A stretch of 64,000 bases of DNA from Planctomycetota bacterium (GTDB taxonomy: Bacteria > Planctomycetota > B15-G4), in assembly GCA_029259695.1 (NCBI GenBank), contig JAJDEQ010000062.1:1-64000 (forward strand), given 5' to 3'. Shown piece after piece: positions 43,740-52,782 of the stretch. The translations under genes were made by a program, and so were the position numbers. The notes beneath the pieces were generated by a model. The model was not told the origin of the DNA, searched no databases, and saw only the letters and a list, made by a program, of their open reading frames with translations. The first letter of the stretch is position 1. Each line of letters starts with the position of its first letter.

Positions 43740-45584
43740 GTGAATCGGGCCGTGATCTCGCGACTGGTGACGTTCGCCCTGCTGGCCTTGCTGCTGTACG
43801 GCGCATGGCAGCTCTATCGCTGGGCCGTGCGGGAGGAGTTCGCCGGCGTCCCGCGCGCCGTGTCCGGGGCGCTGTACCCGGGCGTCGCCCCCGAAGCGAT
43901 CGACTACGTGTACCTGCACCTCGCCCAGGGCCAGGATCTCGAGCTGCAGCGGGAACCCAGCGGGGTCTGGCGCATCACCGCGCCGACCGAGGAGATCGCG
44001 CGCGAGGGTTGGGTGCGTGTGTTCCTCGAAGAGCTGACCCAGGCCCAGGCCCAGCTGATCGAGAACCGCGGTGACGTCGTGCCGGCCACCGTCGCCGGGC
44101 TCGAACCGCCGCGCTTTCGCATCACCGTGGGCATCGGGGAGCGGCGCGACACGCTGCTGCTCGGCGAGCGCGACCCGTTGGGCAAGTGGGTCTACGCCCG
44201 CCGACCCGGCGGGGACGTCTTCCTGGCCACGGTGAACGTCACCACGCGCTTGCGCTCCCACGCCGAGGAGTGGGTCGAGAAGCGCCTGCTGCGGGGCCTG
44301 CGCGGACGCATCACCAAGGTGCGCGTGGAGAAGCCCGACGGTGTGCTGATCGATGCTGTGCGTCAGGGCGAACGCTGGACGCTGCACGAACCCGTCGCGG
44401 CGCTGGCCGACAGCGAACGCATCTCCCAGCTCGTGCGCAGCCTCGAGTTCGTCGAACAGGAGGAGGTGCTGGCGGGGGTGCCGACCGAGGCGCACTTCGT
44501 CGACCACGACCTGCCCACCGCGGCGCAAGCGGCGCGGGGCGAGCTCGAGGGCGCCACCCGGATCGAGATCGGGGCGCAGGGCGAGGGCACCGTGAGCGCG
44601 CTGTTCGCCGCGGGCTGGGAGCAGCGGCCGGATTGGGTTCCCGCGGTGCGCGAGGACCATGCCAAGTTGCTCGTGGTCGCGCGCGGCAGCCTGAACCTGC
44701 TGACCAACGACGCCGCCTTCTTCCGCGAGCACCGGCTGTTGCCGCCGATCGCCGAGCGGGCCGTCTCGCTGCGCATCGAGCGCGGCGACGAGGTCCTGCT
44801 CGACGTGGCCCAGGCTGCGTCCGGCGCGTGGATCTTCGCCGCACCGGAACGCCTGCGCGGCCAACGGGTCGAATCCGAGCGGGTCTTCGGTCGCTCGGCC
44901 CTGGGCGACCTGCTGGCCCGGGTGGACGGGACCGAGGCGCTCGGGTTCCTCCCGGCGCCCGAAGGCGAACCGCTGGGGCGCGTCTTCGTGGGCTGGGAGC
45001 TGGCGGGCAGCGTGCGTCGTGACCGGGTGGACCTGTACGCGCCCGGTGAGATCGTGCCGGCCCGCACCACCGAACGGCCCCAGGAGGGGCTCGCGTTGCC
45101 GCTCGAGATCCTCGAGTTGTTCGATGAGCAGCAGGCCGACCTGCTGCGCAGCCTGTCCCCCCTGCGCATCGACGACGAGCGCTGGGCGCGCCTGGAGATC
45201 AGCTCTCCCGAGGTCGAGCAGCCGTTCGTGCTCGAGCGCACGCTCCACGTCGGCGGCCTGCCGTCACCCTGGACGGGGGACGACGAGTGGGGCCGCCGCT
45301 ACGGTCTCGCGCACGACATGTTGCGTGGCTTCCGCGGCCTCTCCTGGCGTGCGGCCGCGGACGGCGCCGAGTACCCGTACCGCATCACCTTCCTGGACGG
45401 CGACGGCACACGCCTGGCGGACATCGCCCTGCGCCGTCCCGGTCCGGACGAAGCCGCCGAGGTGCTCGGCACGGCCGCGGCCTACGCGGCGGTGGAGAGC
45501 GCCCCGGGTGTGGAGCTGGCCTTGCGCCTCGATCTGCTCGAACGCTTCGACGAACTCGCCCGGCCGTTCGGCCGCAAGCCCTAG
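43740..45584 (+). CDS. DUF4340 domain protein
   Basis: 614 residues. A single N-terminal membrane anchor (LVTFALLALLLYGAWQLY) and a long beta-rich exterior with two or more DUF4340 repeats (ELQREPSGVWRITAPTEE; KVRVEKPDGVLIDAVRQGE). DUF4340 genes routinely follow GldG-like genes, so it is probably a structural partner of the ABC exporter at the outer face of the membrane. GTG start with GGAGG 8 nt upstream, just after the GldG-like stop. A stem-loop follows the stop and ends the operon. Confidence 0.88.
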   Translation: MNRAVISRLVTFALLALLLYGAWQLYRWAVREEFAGVPRAVSGALYPGVAPEAIDYVYLHLAQGQDLELQREPSGVWRITAPTEEIAREGWVRVFLEELTQAQAQLIENRGDVVPATVAGLEPPRFRITVGIGERRDTLLLGERDPLGKWVYARRPGGDVFLATVNVTTRLRSHAEEWVEKRLLRGLRGRITKVRVEKPDGVLIDAVRQGERWTLHEPVAALADSERISQLVRSLEFVEQEEVLAGVPTEAHFVDHDLPTAAQAARGELEGATRIEIGAQGEGTVSALFAAGWEQRPDWVPAVREDHAKLLVVARGSLNLLTNDAAFFREHRLLPPIAERAVSLRIERGDEVLLDVAQAASGAWIFAAPERLRGQRVESERVFGRSALGDLLARVDGTEALGFLPAPEGEPLGRVFVGWELAGSVRRDRVDLYAPGEIVPARTTERPQEGLALPLEILELFDEQQADLLRSLSPLRIDDERWARLEISSPEVEQPFVLERTLHVGGLPSPWTGDDEWGRRYGLAHDMLRGFRGLSWRAAADGAEYPYRITFLDGDGTRLADIALRRPGPDEAAEVLGTAAAYAAVESAPGVELALRLDLLERFDELARPFGRKP

Positions 45585-45593
45585 CCCGGAGTG

Positions 45594-45615
45594 CTCACCA
45601 GCAGGAGCTGGTGAG
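45594..45615. terminator. 9-bp perfect hairpin between convergent genes, flanked by direct repeat
   Basis: CTCACCAGC (45594-45602) pairs with GCTGGTGAG (45607-45615) around AGGA. An 11-bp direct repeat CCGGAGTGCTC overlaps its left arm (45586-45596) and recurs right of it (45620-45630). It sits between the convergent DUF4340 and purN genes, so it can serve as a bidirectional terminator. Confidence 0.55.
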
Positions 45616-45677
45616 AAGTCCGGAGTGCTCCGGTGCCGCCGGCGGCCCAGGCGTGCCGGATCAAGGCGCCGAACCGC

Positions 45678-46307
45678 TCAGTCCCGCAGCAGGCGCGCCC
45701 CGTACTCGGCGATCACCCGCGGATAGGTCCGGCACTCCGCCTCGAAGACCCGCGCCGCGAGACGCTCCACGTCGTCGTCCGGCAGGACCGGCACGCGCGT
45801 CTGGGCCAGGATCGGCCCGTGGTCGTACTCGTCGTCGACGACGTGCACCGTGCAGCCGCTTTCGCTGTCCCCGGCGTCGAGGACCGCGGCGTGCACGCGA
45901 TCGCCGAAGCAGCCTCGGCCTCCGTGCCGTGGCAGCAGCGAGGGGTGGATGTTGAGCATGCGCCCCTCGAGCGCCCCCGGCACCGGGTAGTGCACCAGGT
46001 AGCCGGCCATGATCACCAGGTCGGGGGCATGGGCCAGGATGCGCGCGGTCTGGTGCGCAGCGAAGGCAGCCTTGTCGGGGAAGTCCCGGGCGCGGATGAC
46101 CTCTACCTCCAGGCCCGCATCCCGGGCGCGCTGCACCCCGGCGGCCGTGCGTCGGGAGGAGATGACCAGCGGGACCTCGGCCACGAGCCGCCCCTGCTCA
46201 ACGGCATCGAGCAGGTTGAGCAACGTGCGCCCGCCACCCGAGAGCAGCACGACGAGCCGCAGGGGCGTCTCCCGTTCCGCCGCGGCGCTCGGGTGCTCGG
46301 TGCTCAT
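45678..46307 (-). CDS. purN: Phosphoribosylglycinamide formyltransferase
   Basis: 209 residues. N-terminal LVVLLSGGGRTLLNLLDAVE binds GAR; the catalytic triad Asn/His/Asp is in MLNIHPSLLP and HVVDDEYDHGPILAQ; GCFGDRVHAAVLDAG is typical of the non-enterobacterial PurN branch. Uses 10-formyl-THF to formylate GAR in purine synthesis. Start ATG overlaps the stop of the DUF167 gene upstream. No other pur genes adjacent. Confidence 0.93.
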   Translation of the reverse strand: MSTEHPSAAAERETPLRLVVLLSGGGRTLLNLLDAVEQGRLVAEVPLVISSRRTAAGVQRARDAGLEVEVIRARDFPDKAAFAAHQTARILAHAPDLVIMAGYLVHYPVPGALEGRMLNIHPSLLPRHGGRGCFGDRVHAAVLDAGDSESGCTVHVVDDEYDHGPILAQTRVPVLPDDDVERLAARVFEAECRTYPRVIAEYGARLLRD

Positions 46308-46627
46308 GACGGGTCGAGCACCCGGGCGAGGCGCTCGCGCACGTGGCCCACCGAAGCGTCCGCCACGGCGAACAGCTTCTGCCGGCTCGTGGCTCCCGAG
46401 ATGCAGCGCACGCGCGACGGGGCCAGCTCCAGGGCGACCGCCAGGACACGACCGATGCGGTCGGTGGCCTTGCCGCCCTCGGCGCCCACGGTGGTGGCGA
46501 TCTTGAGCCGGCCGGCGTGCAGGCCCTGGATGCCCTCCCGGCGCGCACCGGGATGAGCGCGTACCGGGACCAGCACGTCCGCGCCACGGTCGCTCAACTC
46601 GTCGAGCCAGTCGCCCACTTCGCTCAC
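46304..46627 (-). CDS. DUF167/YggU family protein
   Basis: 107 residues. Core of the YggU family: VLVPVRAHPGARREGIQGL then LKIATTVGAEGGKATDRIGRVLA, and a C-terminal VRCISGATSRQKLFAV block where the SRxKx motif is conserved. Small alpha/beta protein, function unknown. GTG start; overlaps purN by 4 bp and is presumably co-transcribed with it. Confidence 0.85.
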   Translation of the reverse strand: MSEVGDWLDELSDRGADVLVPVRAHPGARREGIQGLHAGRLKIATTVGAEGGKATDRIGRVLAVALELAPSRVRCISGATSRQKLFAVADASVGHVRERLARVLDPS

Positions 46628-46748
46628 GCCGGGATGATCTCAGCTCGACCGGGACCAGACCAGCGCTGCTCCCGATGTTTCCCGTCCGGACCCGGGCCCG
46701 TGGGCTGCACGGGCCGCGCCATCACAGCCCGGCGTTGTCGTGCTCCGC

Positions 46749-48404
46749 TCAGTCCTCGCCCTCGAGCGGGATCACCGTGAAGCTGTCGACGTTGGAGACG
46801 ATTCCCAGGCCGGAGCTGTAGAACGAGACGGCCTGGACGAAGATCTCGATGCCCGCCGCCGTGGGGGGGAACGGTCCCAGGGCCACGCCACTGATCCCGG
46901 CGCCGGGCGCGGTGCCCTGCACGATCTGCACCAGCGATCCGAGGTCCAGGCCGAACGTGCCCTGGATGATGGGCAGGTCGAGCGAACCGGTGCCGGGGGA
47001 CGCGAAGGCGAACAGCGACGTGGTCGGGTAGGCGAAGATGTTGACCACCGCTTCGCCCGGGATGTTGACGACCGAGATGATCGGGCCCAGGGCCAGGCCG
47101 CTCGCACCCGAGCCGACGCGCGCCCGTCCCTGGCCGCCGAGGGCGAACTCACGCCGCCCGTCGCCGTCACCATCGTTCAGGCCGGCCGTGGCGACGTAGC
47201 GGCCGCGCCCGTTGGACACCGCCATGTACTGCCCCAGGTTGCCGCCCAGCACGTAGATCTGGAAGTCGACCGAAGCGGCCACCATGTCGACGAAACCGTC
47301 GCCGTCGATGTCGCCGATGTTGGACACGGAGAACATGTGGCCGCCGTTGACGGTCGAACCCTCGCGGCGCCACTCCAGGATGCCCTGACGGGTCAGCACC
47401 CCGTTGATCGCGTTGTCGAACGAGCCCACGGCGAGGTCGTCGATGCCGTCGCCGTCGTTGTCGCCCAAGAGCGTCAGGGAGGTGACCGCGTCTTCGACCC
47501 CGAAGGCCGACCAGAGCTGGTCGCCGTCCACGCCCGACACCGCGATCAGGCTGGACTCGGGCGCCGAGAACAGGCCGATGACGGCGTCCGGGATCAGGTC
47601 GCCGTCGATGTCGGCCACCGGTTGCACCGTGGTGCCCGGACCGGGCAGGGCGATGCTCCAGAGCACGCTCCCGTCCGCACCATCCAGCAGCCGGGCGAAC
47701 GGCGACTGGTCGCCGCCCACGGCCAGCACCTCGCGCCGACCGTCGTTGTCGAAGTCGGCCAGCGGGACCGCGTCGTAGGTCACGTCGCCCGCGGGGTGCA
47801 TCCAGACCAGGCTGCCGTCGCTGCCGTCCAGCAGCGCCACGCGGTCGGCACCGGCACCGGCAGACACCAACACCGCCGGCGGTGCTCCGTCCGTGACGGG
47901 CTCCACCATGCGCACGGCGTGGACCGCCACGCTCACGCCCGGTTGCAGGTCGACGCTCCAGGCGAGCGTCCCGTCGGAGGCGTCACGCACTTCGACCGAA
48001 CCGCCCATGTCGGTCACGCCCGCGGCCAGTCGGCCCTCGGCGGCGTCCAGGCAGCGCAACGAACGCAGGCCCCGACCGCCATCGCCCGCCACGACGGACC
48101 AGACCACGGCACCGCTGCGGCTGTCGAGCACTTCGAGCGTCGGCAGCGCACCGTGCGTCGTGTAGCCGAAGGCGGGGTCGGACGCACCGTCGCCGGTGAC
48201 GTCGCCCACGTCCACCACGTCCCACGCGGTGCGGGTGCTCGGCGCGGCGAAGAGGAACTCGATCGGGGCGCCGATCGGCAGCGCGAAGATGTCCTCGTCG
48301 AGGGGCTGGTGCAGCACCGCTTCGATCGACGCGGTGACGAGGTCGTCGTCCCCCCCGGGGATGCCGGGCAGGACGGAGAGGGTCAGCAGGAGGGGCAGCA
48401 GCAT
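46749..48404 (-). CDS. Exported FG-GAP/PQQ-like beta-propeller protein
   Basis: 551 residues. Short signal peptide (LLPLLLTLSVLPG). The body alternates PQQ-type strands (VVWSVVAGDG, LAWSVDLQPG, LVWMHPAGDV, VLWSIALPGP) with FG-GAP calcium loops (DVTGDGASDPAF, DFDNDGRREVLAV, DIDGDLIPDAVIG, DNDGDGIDDLAVG, DIDGDGFVDMVA, DGDGDGRREFALG), a seven-bladed propeller. The C-terminal 105 residues form a beta module ending AGIEIFVQAVSFYSSGLG and SNVDSFTVIP, resembling the end of the protein at 1584-3482. Probably secreted or surface-anchored; ligand unknown. Transcribed alone. Confidence 0.85.
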   Translation of the reverse strand: MLLPLLLTLSVLPGIPGGDDDLVTASIEAVLHQPLDEDIFALPIGAPIEFLFAAPSTRTAWDVVDVGDVTGDGASDPAFGYTTHGALPTLEVLDSRSGAVVWSVVAGDGGRGLRSLRCLDAAEGRLAAGVTDMGGSVEVRDASDGTLAWSVDLQPGVSVAVHAVRMVEPVTDGAPPAVLVSAGAGADRVALLDGSDGSLVWMHPAGDVTYDAVPLADFDNDGRREVLAVGGDQSPFARLLDGADGSVLWSIALPGPGTTVQPVADIDGDLIPDAVIGLFSAPESSLIAVSGVDGDQLWSAFGVEDAVTSLTLLGDNDGDGIDDLAVGSFDNAINGVLTRQGILEWRREGSTVNGGHMFSVSNIGDIDGDGFVDMVAASVDFQIYVLGGNLGQYMAVSNGRGRYVATAGLNDGDGDGRREFALGGQGRARVGSGASGLALGPIISVVNIPGEAVVNIFAYPTTSLFAFASPGTGSLDLPIIQGTFGLDLGSLVQIVQGTAPGAGISGVALGPFPPTAAGIEIFVQAVSFYSSGLGIVSNVDSFTVIPLEGED

Positions 48405-48515
48405 GGGCGGTGGGGAGGGGAGGGAGCCTCGTCGGCGACACGGGCTCGCAGGGCTTCCGCCTGCTCGCGTCGCAAGTGAGCGACACGTCGGGGCAGCGGG
48501 CGGCGAGGGGCCGTT

Positions 48516-49205
48516 CTAGTGTACAGCGAAGTCGGGATCCACGAGGCGACGTCCCACCCGCACCAGGGTGGCGCCCTCCTCGACGGCGATCGCGAAGTCG
48601 TTGCTCATGCCCATGGAGAGCTCCGGGAGGGCGATTCCGACCTCGGCGGCGATGCGCTCGCGCAGCGCCGCCAGGCGGGCGAACACCGGTCGTGTCGCCT
48701 GCACCTCATCGACCTGCGGCGCCATGGTCATGAGCCCCACGAGCCGCAAGTGCTGCCGGCCGGCGGCCCGTTCGGCCGCGTCCAGGGCGGTGGTGGGCGT
48801 CAGGCCGGACTTGGAGGCCTCACCCGAGACGTTGACCTGCAACAGGACGGCGGGCCGGCGACCCTCCTCCCCCGCGATGCGATCGATGCGGTCGATCAGC
48901 CCGGGTGAGTCGACCGAGTGGATCACGTCGAAGTGCTTCACCGCGGTGCGCACCTTGTTGCGCTGCAGGTGTCCCACGAGGTGCCAGCGGAAGGCATCGG
49001 CATGGCCCTGCATGCGCTCCCGGACGGCCTGCACGCGGCTCTCACCCACATCCTCGAGCCCTGCGGCCCGGGCCTCGGAGAAGATCGTCGGCGGCGCCGA
49101 CTTGGTGATCGCCACGAGGGTCACGTCGCTCCCCCGGCGGCCGGCGCGGGCGGCCGCGGCGTCGATCAGCTCACGCACTGCAGCCATGCGTCCGGCGAGG
49201 TCCAT
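48516..49205 (-). CDS. YggS/PLPBP family PLP-homeostasis protein
   Basis: 229 residues, single alanine-racemase-like barrel. The PLP Lys lies in TLVAITKSAPP; other family blocks are EDVGESRVQ, WHLVGHLQRNKV, IHSVDSPGLI, VNVSGEASKSGL, LVGLMTMAP, and the phosphate-binding LSMGMSNDFAIAVEEGATLVRVGRRL. Binds pyridoxal phosphate without catalysing a reaction and buffers its cellular level. ATG 49205 is preferred to a TTG 9 nt upstream. The usual neighbours proC, pilT or yggT are absent. Confidence 0.92.
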   Translation of the reverse strand: MDLAGRMAAVRELIDAAAARAGRRGSDVTLVAITKSAPPTIFSEARAAGLEDVGESRVQAVRERMQGHADAFRWHLVGHLQRNKVRTAVKHFDVIHSVDSPGLIDRIDRIAGEEGRRPAVLLQVNVSGEASKSGLTPTTALDAAERAAGRQHLRLVGLMTMAPQVDEVQATRPVFARLAALRERIAAEVGIALPELSMGMSNDFAIAVEEGATLVRVGRRLVDPDFAVH

Positions 49206-49283
49206 CGGGCCCAAGATAGCGTGGCGGAGCCGTCAGCGAGCATGCGCGTCCGGCACAGCCCCGAGCTTCGGGGCCGCTCGGCC

Positions 49284-49312
49284 TTGACCGGCTTTCCGGC
49301 CCGCAGCTAACG
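49284..49312 (+). promoter_or_regulatory. Promoter candidate, possibly leaderless
   Basis: TTGACC (49284-49289), 17-bp spacer, CTAACG (49307-49312); the ATG of the propeller gene follows 8 nt later and no Shine-Dalgarno sequence is seen. Same layout as at 16881-16917. Confidence 0.35.
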
Positions 49313-49320
49313 TCCCTCGC

Positions 49321-50376
49321 ATGAATCTCATGGCCGCCGTGCTCCTGCTCGCGATCCGTCTCGCCGAGCCCCTGCCCCTCGCTGCGCCCGAGGCGCGTCT
49401 GGTGCCTGCCTGGCAGGCGGGTGTGGGCGACGCGCGTTCCGCCACGCTGGTGGCGCTGCACCGGGTGGAGCCGCTGCTGTTGGTGGAGGACAGCCTGTAC
49501 GGGGTGACGGCGTTCGATCCGCGCACCGGCAAGGTGCGTTGGTTCGTGCAGCACGACGGCCCCCTGGATCTGCCGCCGGTGGCCTCCGCCGAGGGCGTGC
49601 TCACGCTCGCATCCCTGACGCATCTCATCGTGGTGGAGCTGGCCACCGGTCGAAAGCTGTACGACGGACGGGTGACCGCCGTGCCCGCTCTGAGTCCGCT
49701 GTCGGACGGGCGCGCGCTCTACATCCCGTCGCTCGTGCGTCATCGCGTCGTGACGCTGGACCTGAGGAACGGTCTCGAGAGCTGGCACATCGCCATGCCG
49801 CAAGCGTTCACGGGGACCAGTCTCCAGGTGGGCGACGGGCTGGTCGTGGGTTGCGCGGACGGGACCGTGCGTTCGATCAGCATGCAGCTGCTGGGCGGCT
49901 CGCAGCGCTGGCGGGTGCACACCGGTCGCACGACCGGCGCGCTCGTGGCCCACCGCGGTCGCGTGCTGCTCAGCGCCGGGCACAGCGTGCTGGCATTGGA
50001 GGGGGAGAGCGGTCGTGCCCTCTGGCGACGGACCATGCCGTCGGCCCTGACCAGTGGCCCAGTGGTCGTGACGACGCTCGGCGCCGCGGACCCCTCTGCC
50101 GCCGATGCCGTCATCGCGGTTGCCGGAGGCTCCGAGCTGTACGGCCTCGCGGCGGCCAGCGGCGAGCCGCTCTGGACCGTCGAGGAAGCCGCACCGCGCG
50201 GCGCCGCCTTCGGCCTGTTGCTCACGGCCGAACCCGACGGGAGCTGCGCCCTGCGCGAGCCGCTCACGGGCGCGAAGGTCGCGGCGGCGTTGCCGGGCGA
50301 CCTGCGCGCAGCCGGGCCGGTGCTGGTGCACATACCCGATGGGCGCAGCGTCACGGCCTGGCAACTCTCCCGCTGA
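49321..50376 (+). CDS. PQQ-like beta-propeller protein
   Basis: 351 residues. Hydrophobic N-terminus (LMAAVLLLAIRLAEPLPLAA) looks like a signal peptide. At least five WD/PQQ-type blades: VTAFDPRTGKVRWFV, IVVELATGRKLY, VVTLDLRNGLESWHI, LALEGESGRALWRR, LYGLAAASGEPLWTV. Such proteins include BamB and PQQ-dehydrogenase-like scaffolds; no catalytic residues for PQQ are visible, so a structural or binding role is likely. Monocistronic; convergent with tilS. Confidence 0.8.
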   Translation: MNLMAAVLLLAIRLAEPLPLAAPEARLVPAWQAGVGDARSATLVALHRVEPLLLVEDSLYGVTAFDPRTGKVRWFVQHDGPLDLPPVASAEGVLTLASLTHLIVVELATGRKLYDGRVTAVPALSPLSDGRALYIPSLVRHRVVTLDLRNGLESWHIAMPQAFTGTSLQVGDGLVVGCADGTVRSISMQLLGGSQRWRVHTGRTTGALVAHRGRVLLSAGHSVLALEGESGRALWRRTMPSALTSGPVVVTTLGAADPSAADAVIAVAGGSELYGLAAASGEPLWTVEEAAPRGAAFGLLLTAEPDGSCALREPLTGAKVAAALPGDLRAAGPVLVHIPDGRSVTAWQLSR

Positions 50377-50440
50377 GCTCGCGCCGGGACGGGTCGAGCG
50401 CCGGCGAACGGCGCTCCGGGACCGTCAGGGATCGGTGGCG

Positions 50441-51523
50441 TCAGAGATAGAGCGGCGTGCGCGCCAGGGCGGCGAGCACACGCGCCGCGGGCGGTCGCGG
50501 ATCGAGCGCATCGTGGGGCATGTGCAGGCCGTGTGCCGTGACCCGTGCCTCGATCGGGCGCGGGCTCGCGGGCAGGCTCCAGTTCCCCGCCCGGGTCCCC
50601 TGGAGTTCACGGATCAGGGCGCGGCGGACGTGCACCCGGCGACGCTCGCACAGGCACGGACCGAGCAGGCGCAGCACCTCGGCCAGATGACCGCTCCAGG
50701 CATCCTCGTCCGCCGGGCAAGGCGCGTTCCCCGGGGCGCCGCCGGGGGCTGACAGGGCGGCCGGGTCGAGGCGGCTGCCCAGACCCTCGGCGTGCAAGTG
50801 GCGTTCGAGCGCGCAGCACGCCCCCCGGACGCGCCGGGCCAGGCGCCGGCGAGCGTTGGCGCGCAGGCTCAGCAACTGCTGCCGCTCGCCGCGCAGGTCG
50901 GCCAGCAGTGCGCGCACGCGGTTGCGCGGGATGGTCGCGTCCCGGTTGCTCTCGTCTTCGCGGTGGGGCAGGTCACGCGCGAGCCGGTAGTGCTCGAGGT
51001 CCTGCCGGGTCAGCGGGGTGGGGCCGCTCGAGAACGGGCGGGCCAGCACGACCCGATCGTCGAGGGGACGCAGGTTGGGGATGCCGCAGCGGGCCCGGTC
51101 GCCTGTGTGGCCCCTGGCCAGGTGCAGCAGCAGGGTCTCGAGATCGTCGTCGAGGTGGTGGGCCAGCAGCACGGCGCTGGCCCCGGTCGACTGGGCGGCG
51201 CGCGCGAAGGCCGCCATGCGCCGGCGGCGGGCCGACGTCTCGCTGTGGGCCCCGTCGTCCGGGCCCGGCAGGGCCTGCTCCAACAGGAACGGCAGTCCGG
51301 CCGCCTGGGCCTGTTCGCGTACGAAGTCCGCCGTGCGGGCGCTCGCCGCCTGGAGCCCGTGGTCGACGTGGAGCACCACGGGGCTCGGCTCGAGCACGTG
51401 TCGAGCTGCCTCCAGCAGGGCCATGGAGTCCGAGCCCCCGGACACGGCGAGCAGGGTCGGGGCCCCCTCAGGGAGCGCCGCCCGGGCGAAGCAGCGGAGC
51501 CGGGTCTCGGCGGCGTGATCCAT
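50441..51523 (-). CDS. tilS: tRNA(Ile)-lysidine synthase
   Basis: 360 residues. PP-loop motif AVSGGSDSMALLEA near residue 30, then VLHVDHGLQ, ASAVLLAHHLDDDLETLLLHLARG and LARPF(S)...LTRQDLEHY, the TilS core. Converts C34 of the AUA-reading tRNA-Ile2 to lysidine, using Lys and ATP. ATG 51523 gives the usual short N-terminus; a GTG at 51571 in the same frame would overlap the divergent gap promoter. Confidence 0.9.
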   Translation of the reverse strand: MDHAAETRLRCFARAALPEGAPTLLAVSGGSDSMALLEAARHVLEPSPVVLHVDHGLQAASARTADFVREQAQAAGLPFLLEQALPGPDDGAHSETSARRRRMAAFARAAQSTGASAVLLAHHLDDDLETLLLHLARGHTGDRARCGIPNLRPLDDRVVLARPFSSGPTPLTRQDLEHYRLARDLPHREDESNRDATIPRNRVRALLADLRGERQQLLSLRANARRRLARRVRGACCALERHLHAEGLGSRLDPAALSAPGGAPGNAPCPADEDAWSGHLAEVLRLLGPCLCERRRVHVRRALIRELQGTRAGNWSLPASPRPIEARVTAHGLHMPHDALDPRPPAARVLAALARTPLYL

Positions 51524-51552
51524 GGTCCGGCGCACTCCCACGGCCGGGCCGC

Positions 51553-51580
51553 TTGCTGCGGTCGGGCTCACCGCTAGAAT
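51553..51580 (+). promoter_or_regulatory. Sigma-70-like promoter of gap
   Basis: TTGCTG (51553-51558), 16-bp spacer, TAGAAT (51575-51580), a good match. Start predicted near 51587, giving a leader of about 57 nt with AGGGAG before the ATG. Confidence 0.55.
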
Positions 51581-51643
51581 GCGCCCCGTTTGGCCCCGGG
51601 CTCAAGATCCCTCTTCCACGGCACCTCTCGCAGGGAGTTTCGC

Positions 51644-52648
51644 ATGACCATCAGGATCGGAATCAACGGTTTCGGCCGCATCGGCCGCACGGTCATGCGC
51701 ATCGCGGAGCGTCGCCCGGACACCGAGGTCGTGGTCATCAACGACCTCTCCTCGCCCACGGCTCTCGCGCACCTGTTCAAATACGACTCGGTCATGGGTC
51801 CGTTCGACGGAACCGTAACGGGTCGCGAGGGCGCCCTCACGGTCAACGGCCGCGAGGTCAAGGTGACCGCCGAGCGGGATCCCAAGGCCCTGCCGTGGAA
51901 GAGCGAGAAGATCGACTTCGTGGTGGAGGCCACCGGCGTCTTCCGCACGCGCGAGGCGATCGCCGGTCACCTCGCCGCGGGCGCACCCAAGGTGCTGCTC
52001 ACCGTGCCGCCCAAGGACGCGATCGACGCCATGATCGTGATGGGCGTCAACGAGGACGACCTGCGCCCCGAACACCAGATCATCTCCAACGCGTCGTGCA
52101 CCACGAACTGCCTGGCGCCGGTGGCCAAGGTGCTGGTGGACTCGTTCGGCGTGCGCTCCGGACTGATGACGACGGTCCACGCATACACCAACGACCAGAA
52201 GATCGCCGACCAGATCCACTCGGACCTGCGCCGCTCGCGGGCCGCCGCCCAGAACATCATCCCCACCACCACCGGTGCGGCGAAGGCGGTGGGCAAGATC
52301 ATCCCGGCCCTGGCCGGCAAGATGGACGGCATGGCCATGCGCGTGCCGGTCATCGACGGCTCGGTGATCGACCTGGTGGCGGTGCTGGAGAAGAGGGTCA
52401 CGCGGGACGACATCAACGCCGCCGTGAAGGCCGCCGCCGAGGGCCCCATGAGCCACGTGCTCGAGTACACCGAGGACCCGATCGTCAGCAGCGACATCAT
52501 CGGCAACAAGCACTCGTCGATCTTCGACGCGCTCTCGACGATGGTGATCGACGACAACATCGTGAAGGTCATCTCCTGGTACGACAACGAGTGGGGCTAC
52601 AGCGAGCGCGTGGTGGACCTGCTCGAGAAGGCGCACGGGCTCGGCTGA
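51644..52648 (+). CDS. gap: Glyceraldehyde-3-phosphate dehydrogenase, type I
   Basis: 334 residues. NAD-binding start TIRIGINGFGRIGRTVMRI; catalytic Cys C152 in NASCTTNCLAP; TVHAYTNDQ with the catalytic His; GAAKAVGKIIPALAGKMDGM; WYDNEWGYSERVVDLLE near the end. Oxidises GAP to 1,3-bisphosphoglycerate with NAD. ATG chosen with AGGGAG 7 nt upstream and at the family start. First gene of a gap-pgk-rpe-accD cluster. Confidence 0.97.
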   Translation: MTIRIGINGFGRIGRTVMRIAERRPDTEVVVINDLSSPTALAHLFKYDSVMGPFDGTVTGREGALTVNGREVKVTAERDPKALPWKSEKIDFVVEATGVFRTREAIAGHLAAGAPKVLLTVPPKDAIDAMIVMGVNEDDLRPEHQIISNASCTTNCLAPVAKVLVDSFGVRSGLMTTVHAYTNDQKIADQIHSDLRRSRAAAQNIIPTTTGAAKAVGKIIPALAGKMDGMAMRVPVIDGSVIDLVAVLEKRVTRDDINAAVKAAAEGPMSHVLEYTEDPIVSSDIIGNKHSSIFDALSTMVIDDNIVKVISWYDNEWGYSERVVDLLEKAHGLG

Positions 52649-52654
52649 ACCGTT

Positions 52655-52683
52655 CGGCCCGGCAAGGCCTGACCCGCGGGCCG
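52655..52683 (+). terminator. Hairpin between gap and pgk
   Basis: CGGCCCG (52655-52661) and CGGGCCG (52677-52683) with a 15-nt loop, 7 bp after the gap stop. No U-tract. May attenuate read-through or set different mRNA levels for gap and pgk; the intergenic region is 134 bp. Confidence 0.35.
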
Positions 52684-52782
52684 GGTGGGGCGCGGGTCTC
52701 GACGTGGAACGAGCAGGAAATCGCGAGGGCACCCGGCCACGGGCCCGGGCCTGGGGGCGCACGGGCTGGAGGAGGTGAACGC

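Noticed and set aside
45586..45630. CIRCE-like element, since GAGTGCTC resembles its right arm
   Set aside because: The arms do not form TTAGCACTC-N9-GAGTGCTAA and no heat-shock gene is near.
52649..52782. Small gene between gap and pgk
   Set aside because: The only open frame is the upstream extension of pgk without homology or ribosome-binding site; the hairpin there explains the region better.
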